DNA of 6,254 bases from Paracoccaceae bacterium (GCA_026984895.1 JALSRF010000501.1:1-6254), one strand, 5' to 3'; shown: positions 1-5,565, numbered from the stretch's first letter. Program-made: numbers and translations. Notes: generated by a model from the letters alone, not told the origin.

Positions 1-796
1 TGAGACGGCGCATCATCACCGAGGCCAGGTTCACGTCCGCCTTCGCCCCGCGAAGGAAGGCGATCTGCACCAGCCGCCCCTCGTCGGCAAGCGCGCGGAT
101 GTTGCGGGCGAGGTAGTCGCCGCCCACCATGTCGAGGATCAGGTCCGCCCCGCCCGCGCCGCGCATCATCTCGACGAAATCGCCTTCGCGGTAGTTCACG
201 GCCATTTCCGCGCCCAGGGCGATGCAGGTGGCGCATTTTTCGTCCGAGCCGGCGGTTGCGAACACCCGGGCCCCGAAAACGCCCGCCAGCTGGATGGCGG
301 TGGTGCCGATCCCCGAGGTGCCGCCGTGAACCAGAAACCGTTCGCCGGCGCGAAGCCGGCCGCGCATGAACACGTTCGACCAGACCGTGAAGAAGGTTTC
401 CGGCAGGCAGGCGGCCTGTTTCATGCCCATGCCGTCGGGCACCGGCAGCGCATGCGCCGCCGGGCAGGTGACGAACTGCGCATAGCCGCCGCCCGGCACC
501 AGCGCGCACAAGGCATCGCCGATGCGCCAGCGCCCGACCCCGGGGCCGATGCCCGCGATCGTTCCCGACACCTCCAGTCCGGGCAGCGGGCTGGCTGTAG
601 GCGGCGGTGCGTAGGCGCCGGCGCGCTGCAGCGCATCGGGGCGGTTCACCCCGGCATATGAAACCCGGATCAGAAGTTCGCCGTTGCCGGGAACGGGCAC
701 CGGACGATCAACCGGGCGCAGCACCTCGGGGCCGCCGGGCCTCGAGATTTCCACGGCTTTCATGGTTTCGGGCAGCGTGCCGGGCGGCGGTGTCAT
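1..796 (-). CDS. NAD(P)H:quinone oxidoreductase, PIG3/zeta-crystallin-like MDR family (3' end cut by window edge)
   Basis: Reading the minus strand from the ATG at 796 gives 265 open codons that run off the left edge, out of roughly 325 expected for the family. The protein starts MTPPPGTLPETMKAVEISRP and contains the family's N-terminal GroES-like fold (about 12-125). The dinucleotide-binding signature HGGTSGIG lies at 157-164 and begins a Rossmann domain. These are hallmarks of zinc-free medium-chain quinone oxidoreductases of the TP53I3/PIG3 type, cytosolic enzymes that reduce quinones with NADPH. I see no zinc-ligand cluster. The start codon overlaps the stop of the upstream COQ9-family gene as ATGA, implying co-transcription and translational coupling. 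A second ATG at residue 12 is possible, but the coupled start is preferred. The physiological substrate is unknown; a link to ubiquinone is inferred only from the neighbour. Confidence 0.93.
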   Translation of the reverse strand, partial: MTPPPGTLPETMKAVEISRPGGPEVLRPVDRPVPVPGNGELLIRVSYAGVNRPDALQRAGAYAPPPTASPLPGLEVSGTIAGIGPGVGRWRIGDALCALVPGGGYAQFVTCPAAHALPVPDGMGMKQAACLPETFFTVWSNVFMRGRLRAGERFLVHGGTSGIGTTAIQLAGVFGARVFATAGSDEKCATCIALGAEMAVNYREGDFVEMMRGAGGADLILDMVGGDYLARNIRALADEGRLVQIAFLRGAKADVNLASVMMRRL

Positions 797-1488
797 CTGC
801 CGTCTCCGCCGTCGGCGCGGACATGGCCCGGGAGATCGTCGCGCCTGGCGGTCGGGGCGCGGATGCCGCTCAGCAGCGCCTCGGGGAGCGCGGCCAGCCT
901 GGCCAGCAGCGGATTGGCGCGCACGCCTGACTTGAACTTTTCGAACCGCATGACATCGGCGATGCGCCGGTCGATGAAGGCCCGGGTCCGGGTGTCGCCT
1001 TCGGAGCTGTCGCCGAGCCAGTAGAGCACCGATGCGCCATACACGCCGGACAGGATCGCGCGCTTGGTATACCAGTTGTAATCGCGCGACTTGTCGCCCA
1101 GCAGGGTCCAGATGCAGTCGGCGGTGCCCCAGATCAGCCGGGCGCCTTCGGCGGCGTTGGCGGGCAGGGCGAAAAGCGCGGATGCGGCGCGCACGACCTC
1201 CTTGTCGCCGGCCAGTTGCAGGCGCTGCCAGACAAGCTCGGCCACCTTTTGCGAATAGCGCAGCGAGGCCAGATCGGCGTCCTGCATGCGCCGCGCCAGC
1301 AGGGCGTCGCCCCGACGGTGCCAGGCCGCGGCCAGGCTTGCCCCGGCATCGGGGAACAGGCCGCGCGCCACTTCGATATCGACGCCGCATTCCAGGGCCG
1401 CGGCGGCGAGCGTCGCCTCGCTCCAGCCGTCGAACGGCACATGGGCGACTGCGGCATCCAGCAGCTTTTCCCTGATTTCACCGGTCAT
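793..1488 (-). CDS. COQ9 family protein (ubiquinone biosynthesis accessory factor)
   Basis: A 231-residue protein with the COQ9 layout. The N-terminal part (about 1-50) is a TetR-like helical region (EIREKLLDAAVAHVPFDGWS). The C-terminal part carries the conserved family stretch around 119-160 with IWGTADCIWTLLGD and DYNWYTKRAILSGVY. In eukaryotes COQ9 is a lipid-binding partner that presents the ubiquinone precursor to the COQ7 hydroxylase; a similar role here is inferred from homology. The TetR-like fold is structural in this family and does not by itself imply DNA binding. I chose the ATG at 1488 because GGGGAAGG lies just upstream on the minus strand and MTGEIREKLL fits family N-termini. 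Upstream ATGs at 1518 and 1542 would add poorly conserved residues. The stop overlaps the downstream oxidoreductase start by 4 bases. The gene is divergent from rpsU. Confidence 0.92.
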   Translation of the reverse strand: MTGEIREKLLDAAVAHVPFDGWSEATLAAAALECGVDIEVARGLFPDAGASLAAAWHRRGDALLARRMQDADLASLRYSQKVAELVWQRLQLAGDKEVVRAASALFALPANAAEGARLIWGTADCIWTLLGDKSRDYNWYTKRAILSGVYGASVLYWLGDSSEGDTRTRAFIDRRIADVMRFEKFKSGVRANPLLARLAALPEALLSGIRAPTARRDDLPGHVRADGGDGR

Positions 1489-1535
1489 TGCCTTCCCCCG
1501 TCGTGCGCCATGGTGCATCGGTCCTGTTGCGACTG

Positions 1536-1564
1536 TAGACAAAAAAGCGCGGCACTGCTATACG
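1536..1564 (+). promoter_or_regulatory. Predicted sigma70-type promoter of rpsU
   Basis: TAGACA at 1536-1541 matches the -35 consensus TTGACA at five of six positions. It is separated by exactly 17 bp from TATACG at 1559-1564, which matches TATAAT at four of six positions. TG at 1556-1557 gives an extended -10 (TGC before TATACG). Transcription would start near 1571, leaving a leader of roughly 47 nt before the rpsU ATG. The element lies in the 129-bp gap between the divergent COQ9-family gene and rpsU. No equally good promoter was found for the minus strand there. Confidence 0.6.
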
Positions 1565-1617
1565 GCGCGCTCCTGCAATTTTTCGCAACTCCAACTCAGA
1601 AAGGTGGTGACAACCAC

Positions 1618-1824
1618 ATGCAGGTCAGTGTTCGAGACAACAATGTCGATCAGGCGCTTCGTGCCCTGAAGAAAAAGCTTCAGCGCGAGGGCGTGTTTCG
1701 TGAAATGAAGCTCAAGCAGCATTACGAGAAGCCGTCCGAAAAACGCGCACGCCAGAAGGCCGAGGCCATCCGGCGCGCCCGCAAGCTGGCGCGCAAGAAG
1801 GCCCAGCGCGAAGGGCTTCTGTAG
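1618..1824 (+). CDS. rpsU: 30S ribosomal protein S21
   Basis: The 68-residue basic protein begins MQVSVRDNNVDQALRALKKK and ends in an Arg/Lys/Ala-rich tail (RRARKLARKKAQREGLL), an unmistakable bacterial S21 (bS21) of the alphaproteobacterial type. S21 sits on the small-subunit platform near the 3' end of 16S rRNA and helps translation initiation. The start is fixed by a long SD (AAGGTGGTGA, 1601-1610) seven bases before the ATG and by family length. The same frame stays open upstream to 1216 but is antisense to the COQ9-family gene and is not S21. The gene has its own promoter and ends 15 bases before a terminator-bearing repeat, so it looks monocistronic. The AAG/AAA-rich coding sequence is less GC-rich than the flanks, as expected for a highly expressed ribosomal gene. 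Confidence 0.98.
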   Translation: MQVSVRDNNVDQALRALKKKLQREGVFREMKLKQHYEKPSEKRARQKAEAIRRARKLARKKAQREGLL

Positions 1825-1839
1825 CGGCCTGTCAACACT

Positions 1840-1900
1840 GGGCGGGGCACCCCGCCGAAGACGACCCCCGGGCGCAAGCGCGGGGGTTTGTCGTTTCGGG
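1840..1900 (+). repeat. 61-bp direct repeat, copy 1 (contains the rpsU terminator)
   Basis: This 61-bp block is identical base for base, in the same orientation, to 4595-4655. It contains a perfect 7-bp-arm inverted repeat (GGCGGGG/CCCCGCC, 1841-1856), the spacer GAAGACGA, then a second GC-rich hairpin followed by T-rich sequence. The flanking bases on both sides differ from those of copy 2, so identity ends sharply. It sits between rpsU and the convergent XRE-type gene. Confidence 0.95.
1865..1896 (+). terminator. Rho-independent terminator of rpsU
   Basis: CCCCCG (1865-1870) pairs with CGGGGG (1881-1886). An inner GC/GC pairing closes a short GCAA loop, and T-rich TTTGTCGTTT follows. Outer bases ACGAC and GTCGT could extend the stem around a TTT bulge. 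It begins about 40 bases after the rpsU stop. It is oriented for plus-strand transcripts and also insulates the convergent gene ending at 1931. Confidence 0.85.
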
Positions 1901-1930
1901 GATATGGAAACCGGACGGGCCGACCGGTGG

Positions 1931-3355
1931 TCAGCCGTCCCAGGTATCATAGGCGCGGTGCAACTCGACGAAGGTGTTTGCAACGCCTGAGTCCAGCACG
2001 TCGCGAAACGTCGCCGCAAAGACGCGGGGGGTAAAATCGCCGGGGCCGATTTCAAAAAGTTTGAGCGGAACTTGCGCGCAGCCGCCGATCCGAAACGCCA
2101 GATTTTCGGCCTCTGCCGTCCAGGCGGCGAGAATGATCTGGTCGAACATGACGCCTTTTGAGGCGAACTCTTCGGCCACCTTGAACAGGGCGTCGAACAG
2201 GCGTTGAAAGGATCGGCCAAAGCGAAATTCCGGCATGCAGACAATGGCCGGCAGGTAGATCGAATAGCACCCCGGCGCGTCCAGGGAGCGGGTGTCATCC
2301 AGCAAGATCGTGCCGTCGGCCAGGGTGCCCGCCAGGGCCTGTCGGGTTTTTTCGGGGGTCAGGGCCAGGAAATGCCAGTAGCCGACAATGCGGTCGTTCT
2401 TGGTCAGCAGGCGCCAGCAGTTCGGGTGACGCTCGAAGATCGGCGCCCATTGTTCTGCCGTGCCCTCGTGGATTTCGCTGGAATTGCCGATGTAGCGGTA
2501 GTCCATGGCGATAATTTCCTTCAGCAGGTCGCCGTAGGAGCGCCCGGTGCGCGCAAGATATTCGACCCCCTCGATCCGGGTGGAAGGCCGCGCATCCGCC
2601 GCAGCATCGCGCGATGGCGGCAGACCGGGCAGGGTTTGCACCATGGCCACGGCATCGGCAAAGTCATACCCCTGTTCCAGCAGCTTGCGCAGTTGGAAAA
2701 GCGGGACGTCTTTTTCCATGATCGCGCGCGCATCGCGCAGGTAGGCCCCGTAGGACTTGCTGGCGCGGCGCACGGCGATCAGGCGCGAGGTCTCTATCTG
2801 GTCGGTGTCCGGATCATACCAGCTGTGAAAGCCTTCCAGCCAGTCGTTGTTGCGGCTGGTCATCTGAACGAAGTTCGTAAGCCCCGATGGCAGTGGCCAG
2901 TCATCCGGGATGATCGTGCCAAAGGCCACATTGCCGACGATGCGTCCGTTGCGCACGGTTTCCTTGCGGATTTCGTGCGGGGCGTAGCAGGTATAGCTGG
3001 CCTCGAAGCGGTCCTTTTCCTGTCGGATCATGATGGTTTCCTGCACCACGTAGGGCAACATGTTCCGGTCGTCCTCGATGAAAAACCCGGTCCATTGGCC
3101 GTCGATAGATACAGGCGGCGTTTGCTGCGACTCCAGGCCGGAGTCGGCGGCGTAGCGGTCGGCCGACTGCCCCAGCACTTGGGCGATCCGGTTGAGGTAG
3201 GGGCGCATGATGCGGTTGCCGTTCTCGGCCCGGCGCACGGTGACCGGCGAAACCGAGCCGCATTCGGCGGCGAATGATTCCTGGGTGAAACGGGCGGCCT
3301 TGCGGTGGGCTTTCAACAGGCGCCCGTTGACCTGAACTGTGGATTTCTTGCCCAT
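1931..3355 (-). CDS. XRE-type helix-turn-helix protein with central beta-rich domain and GNAT-like C-terminal domain
   Basis: The protein is 474 residues from the ATG at 3355. Residues about 10-65 form a Cro/C1-type HTH (GRLLKAHRKAARFTQESFA, then VSPVTVRRAENG). Residues about 84-197 are beta-rich, opening with IDGQWTGFF, a GxWxG-like start seen in calycin-type barrels, and are probably a sensor or binding domain. After a linker (about 245-262), residues about 275-430 resemble a GNAT acyltransferase: a strand around CWRLLTKNDRIVGYWHF, a degenerate acyl-CoA loop (EFRFGRSF, 376-383), a helix, then WTAEAENLAFRIGG, like the GNAT beta5-alpha4 end. The loop departs from Q/RxxGxG/A, so catalysis is uncertain. 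The HTH suggests transcriptional control, perhaps of itself and of the divergent lipoprotein gene. Neither start has a good SD; an in-frame TTG at 3370 would add five residues. HTH call firm, GNAT call inferred. Confidence 0.82.
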   Translation of the reverse strand: MGKKSTVQVNGRLLKAHRKAARFTQESFAAECGSVSPVTVRRAENGNRIMRPYLNRIAQVLGQSADRYAADSGLESQQTPPVSIDGQWTGFFIEDDRNMLPYVVQETIMIRQEKDRFEASYTCYAPHEIRKETVRNGRIVGNVAFGTIIPDDWPLPSGLTNFVQMTSRNNDWLEGFHSWYDPDTDQIETSRLIAVRRASKSYGAYLRDARAIMEKDVPLFQLRKLLEQGYDFADAVAMVQTLPGLPPSRDAAADARPSTRIEGVEYLARTGRSYGDLLKEIIAMDYRYIGNSSEIHEGTAEQWAPIFERHPNCWRLLTKNDRIVGYWHFLALTPEKTRQALAGTLADGTILLDDTRSLDAPGCYSIYLPAIVCMPEFRFGRSFQRLFDALFKVAEEFASKGVMFDQIILAAWTAEAENLAFRIGGCAQVPLKLFEIGPGDFTPRVFAATFRDVLDSGVANTFVELHRAYDTWDG

Positions 3356-3417
3356 GATTTTACGGTCCAATGATTTCGCGAAAATGCCCTGTGATGGGCA
3401 GCTTTTCCCAGCTTAGC

Positions 3418-3561
3418 CGATCACTGCGTGAGTAGATTGATCAGTTTGTGATCAGAAGATTGAGTTTATTGTTCATTATTTTTTCTTCGGATCAAAGATA
3501 CTGATCAGTCGCTGAGCGAGACACGTCAGCCAGGAAAATCTGATCATGAAAAGGCTGATCG
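3418..3561. promoter_or_regulatory. Cluster of TGATCA palindromes (candidate operator array)
   Basis: Exact TGATCA occurs at 3438-3443, 3449-3454, 3502-3507 and 3541-3546. The first two are offset by 11 bp, one helical turn. The third is the centre of the 10-bp perfect palindrome ACTGATCAGT (3500-3509). The four share CTGATCA on one strand or the other. One-mismatch relatives lie at 3418-3423 (CGATCA), 3489-3494 (GGATCA) and 3556-3561 (TGATCG). I did not notice TGATCA elsewhere in the window, although plain GATC is common. Position between a divergent HTH regulator and its neighbour suggests operators; binding is inferred. Confidence 0.55.
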
Positions 3562-3668
3562 TGGGGAAGGGACTTGAAATCACGACAAATCGGCAAGACT
3601 GGCCCGCGCGCCCAAGGCTTTTCGCCATCCGGGTTTCATTGCACGCCATTGGGAGAACGGGGAATTCA

Positions 3669-3690
3669 CGGGTCGTGAAATCACGTCCCG
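3669..3690 (+). promoter_or_regulatory. 22-bp imperfect palindrome just upstream of the lipoprotein SD
   Basis: CGGG-T-CGTGA-AA-TCACG-T-CCCG has two 10-base arms with a single T/T mismatch and a 2-base centre. It ends five bases before the SD GGAGGGA (3696-3702). An overlapping alternative pairing is TTCACG-GGT-CGTGAA (3665-3679). It could be a protein operator or, as RNA, competing hairpins that affect ribosome access. The half TGAAATCACG also occurs 101 bp upstream at 3575. Confidence 0.45.
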
Positions 3691-3706
3691 ATGTTGGAGG
3701 GACGAA

Positions 3707-4591
3707 ATGACAAACACGAAATCACGGATCAACTTTGCTTTTTTGGGACTGGCTGCGCTTACCGCTGGTTGCGCATCTACTCGGACGGCGGTGCCGGCGG
3801 GCTACGCGAACGGGGTGAAAACCGTTGACACGCCAAATCTGATCTTTTCGTCCTCGGGAAACGGGCTGTTACTCGATAGTGCTGAGAATCCCACCGGGAC
3901 CGGGGCAGTTCAAGTGACCTACCAGGAAACCTCTGATCCTGATGTCGTCATCGCAACGGTCAGTGGCCAGGAATTCAAATTGACATGGGACGGCGCCAAA
4001 GGATTGTTTTATGGCACCAGTGCTGACGGATCGGCCGAAATGGCACTCCTTCCGTACACAGCCGGATATTCCGCCGACAGTCAGGTGTCGATGGGCTATG
4101 CGTATATCGGATTTGCAGATGGCACGCATGGTGCAACCTACTACGCCGCGGGGCTGAAAACCGATCCGGTCCAGATGGCCGCCCTGACGGGAACGGCGAC
4201 CTACGCGGGTTACGCCAATCTGGCTATCGGGCACGGAACGAGCAACGTGAGTTTCGGTGATGGTTCTCTGGCTCTTGCGGCAGATTTTGGCGCCGGCACC
4301 GTCAGCGGCTCGATGACGGTGAGCGACAGCGGTTCCGATCCTGGCTTCACGATCGCCCCGAATACGGTCATCACCATCGACCCGGCGACCATTTCGGGCA
4401 ATGGTTTCAATGGCACATGGTCGGTGGCGAACCCGGCGAACCTGGCCCTGACCTCTGTCGGCACGACCGGATTGCAAGGCAGCTTTTATGGGGTCAATGC
4501 GGCAGACGTGGGCGGCAGCTTCAACGGCACCGGCGTTAGCGCGGATGGTGTGACCCCGGCCTATATCTTTGGCGGTTTCATGGGGCAGTAA
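3707..4591 (+). CDS. TbpB-like (transferrin-binding-protein-like) surface lipoprotein
   Basis: The protein has 294 residues. The N-terminus MTNTKSRINFAFLGLAALTA is a signal peptide followed by GC, giving a lipobox LTAGC with the lipidated Cys at 22 (Thr at -3 is less usual than Leu). The C-terminal half (about 160-294) is Gly/Ser/Thr-rich and beta-strand-like. It ends with LQGSFYGVNAADVGGSFNG (256-274) and AYIFGGFMGQ, which match the closing strands of the TbpB-type beta-barrel (FYG-x-NA-x-x-x-GG-x-F, then FGG). Such lipoproteins are anchored to the outer membrane, sometimes at the surface, and bind host proteins, haem or other ligands; the ligand here is unknown. No Slam exporter or TonB receptor is present in the window. 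The SD GGAGGGA (3696-3702) fixes the ATG. The stop lies three bases before the second repeat, whose terminator it probably uses. GC is about 50% in sampled lines, below the flanks. Confidence 0.82.
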   Translation: MTNTKSRINFAFLGLAALTAGCASTRTAVPAGYANGVKTVDTPNLIFSSSGNGLLLDSAENPTGTGAVQVTYQETSDPDVVIATVSGQEFKLTWDGAKGLFYGTSADGSAEMALLPYTAGYSADSQVSMGYAYIGFADGTHGATYYAAGLKTDPVQMAALTGTATYAGYANLAIGHGTSNVSFGDGSLALAADFGAGTVSGSMTVSDSGSDPGFTIAPNTVITIDPATISGNGFNGTWSVANPANLALTSVGTTGLQGSFYGVNAADVGGSFNGTGVSADGVTPAYIFGGFMGQ

Positions 4592-4594
4592 CCC

Positions 4595-4655
4595 GGGCGG
4601 GGCACCCCGCCGAAGACGACCCCCGGGCGCAAGCGCGGGGGTTTGTCGTTTCGGG
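4595..4655 (+). repeat. 61-bp direct repeat, copy 2 (contains the lipoprotein terminator)
   Basis: Identical over all 61 bases and in the same orientation as 1840-1900, offset by 2755 bp. It begins three bases after the lipoprotein stop codon and lies between that gene and the convergent J-domain gene. It includes the GGCGGGG/CCCCGCC inverted repeat (4596-4611) and the GC-rich terminator hairpin. Flanking bases differ from copy 1 on both sides. Confidence 0.95.
4620..4651 (+). terminator. Rho-independent terminator after the lipoprotein gene
   Basis: Same hairpin as the rpsU terminator: CCCCCG (4620-4625) pairs with CGGGGG (4636-4641) around a short GC-closed loop, followed by TTTGTCGTTT. 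It serves plus-strand transcription. On the minus strand the hairpin is followed by TCGTCTTCGG, so it is a poorer terminator for the J-domain gene. Confidence 0.82.
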
Positions 4656-4699
4656 CGGCCGTGCGCCGCGCTGGTGCTGACAGGGGGGGCTGCCCGGCT

Positions 4700-5293
4700 T
4701 CACGCGCCGGTGAATTCGATGGAGACCCGCCGGGCGCCGGGAAACATCTGTGGCAGCAACGCGGCGGGCACGTTGATGATCCCCACCCCGGAGCGGGGCG
4801 AATTGAACCGCACCACCCGTGGCGGCACCGGGCGCGGGTGTGCTTCGTTGTCGGCGGGCAGGGCGATGCGGTTCGGACCCTCGACCAGCGGCGTGCGCAC
4901 CAGAAAGGTCATCTCGCGTCCCCGGCGCCGCACCGAACCGGGAAGATGATCGGTCACCTTGCGCCGTGACGGGCGGCTGTCGAGCGCCGCGCGACATTCG
5001 GCAATCGTGCGCTCGGGCAGTTCCATGACTCGTTCGCACAGATCGGGGCGTCGCGGGCGCGGCTGTCCGGCTGGCGGGGCCGGAGCCCGGGCCGAACCGG
5101 CGCCTTCGCACAGCAGATCGTAAGCCCACCGGATGCGCCCGAATTCCGCTTCCTTTCCCGGGTTCTGGTCCGGGTGCAGCCTGAAGACCTGACGGCGCCA
5201 TGCCGCGTGTATTTCCGCCTCTGTGGCAGAGCGCGAGACCCCGAGCGTATTCAATGCCTCGGCCCTGGCGCGAACCTTTTCGATCGGAGTCAT
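4700..5293 (-). CDS. Small J-domain (DnaJ-like) protein
   Basis: The protein has 197 residues. Residues about 12-62 form a J domain: LNTLGVSRSATEAEIHAAWR, then RLHPDQNP with the HPD motif at 40-42 that stimulates Hsp70/DnaK ATPase, then FGRIRWAYDLL. The remainder lacks a Gly/Phe-rich segment, zinc-finger CxxCxGxG repeats and the DnaJ C-terminal domains. It is therefore a class III J-protein with its own C-terminal region (about 85-197), starting after a Pro/Ala/Arg-rich linker. The client is unknown. The ATG at 5293 is chosen because GGGAAGGGA lies just upstream on the minus strand and the J domain begins soon after. The frame stays open to 5737 but that part is antisense-like and runs into the regulator gene. 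Its 3' end converges on the lipoprotein gene and the second repeat. Confidence 0.85.
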   Translation of the reverse strand: MTPIEKVRARAEALNTLGVSRSATEAEIHAAWRRQVFRLHPDQNPGKEAEFGRIRWAYDLLCEGAGSARAPAPPAGQPRPRRPDLCERVMELPERTIAECRAALDSRPSRRKVTDHLPGSVRRRGREMTFLVRTPLVEGPNRIALPADNEAHPRPVPPRVVRFNSPRSGVGIINVPAALLPQMFPGARRVSIEFTGA

Positions 5294-5565
5294 GTTCCCT
5301 TCCCTTGTCCTGTCCCTTTCCCGCGGGCATGTGCGTTGCAGGCGTCGAGCCCCCGCCCCGGCCCCGTTCCCGGTGTCCGCGCCGCTGCTGCAAGGCGACA
5401 CGCGGGTGATACCCGGGTGCTGCGCGCCGGGAAAGAAACCGCCGGAATTTGCCACCCGCATTTCACCGTGCGCGCGCAAATCGACAGATTTCGGCCATAC
5501 TGTTGCCACAATCGGGCGAATGCCGGGCGAATCGCGGGCCGGTGCCGGAGTTGAGGCCGGGGCGG
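5294..5565. other. Intergenic region between J-domain gene and Lrp-type gene
   Basis: These 272 bp hold no gene I can support. Visible structure is minor: an inverted repeat CGGGT-GAT-ACCCG (5403-5415) and two copies of CGGGCGAAT 11 bp apart (5513-5521, 5524-5532). The J-domain promoter must lie here or upstream, but I found no convincing -35/-10 pair. I also see no T-tailed terminator after the Lrp-type gene. Confidence 0.5.

Larger units (their letters stand above)
3356..3706. other. Divergent, AT-rich regulatory intergenic region
   Basis: This 351-bp gap separates the starts of the XRE-type regulator and the lipoprotein gene. Bases 3421-3480 are only 20/60 GC by my count, with a run TTATTTTTTCTTC near 3478-3486. 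It contains the TGATCA cluster, a small inverted repeat TGCCC-N6-GGGCA (3385-3400) and a direct repeat TGAAATCACG (3575-3584 and 3676-3685). I see no convincing small ORF. I could not place a confident -35/-10 pair for either gene, though promoters for both must lie here unless they use non-sigma70 signals. Confidence 0.7.
1840..4655. other. Putative inserted two-gene cassette bracketed by identical 61-bp repeats
   Basis: Two identical 61-bp terminator-bearing direct repeats enclose a divergent pair: an XRE-type regulator on the minus strand and a TbpB-like lipoprotein on the plus strand. Sample lines inside are about 33-60% GC by hand count (33% in the intergenic core, about 50% in the lipoprotein gene). 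A line in the COQ9-family gene is about 82%. No transposase, integrase or terminal inverted repeats are visible, so any insertion would have depended on recombination between repeats or on enzymes acting in trans. A dispersed terminator repeat family is the main alternative. Confidence 0.45.

Noticed and set aside
326..930. Plus-strand open frames opposite the oxidoreductase
   Set aside because: Arg/Ala-rich shadows; the minus strand holds a well-conserved enzyme with the HGGTSGIG motif.
1216..1617. N-terminal extension of rpsU in the same open frame
   Set aside because: S21 starts at MQVSVRDNN with a strong SD at 1601-1610; the extension overlaps the COQ9-family gene in antisense.
2204..3277. 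Long plus-strand open frame (357 codons) opposite the XRE-type gene
   Set aside because: Its translation is low-complexity and matches no family, whereas the opposite strand gives a coherent HTH protein. It is an antisense shadow of GC-rich coding DNA.
1840..4655. Insertion sequence or CRISPR-like structure
   Set aside because: There are two repeats only, no terminal inverted repeats, no transposase or Cas gene, and a spacer of about 2.7 kb, so neither fits.
4578..5393. Minus-strand open frame of 271 codons overlapping the J-domain gene
   Set aside because: Arg/Gly/Pro-rich translation typical of a shifted frame; it spans the terminator repeat and conflicts with the J-domain frame.
5513..5532. 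CGGGCGAAT duplicated with an 11-bp period
   Set aside because: Only two short copies in GC-rich intergenic DNA; could easily be chance and does not indicate a repeat array.
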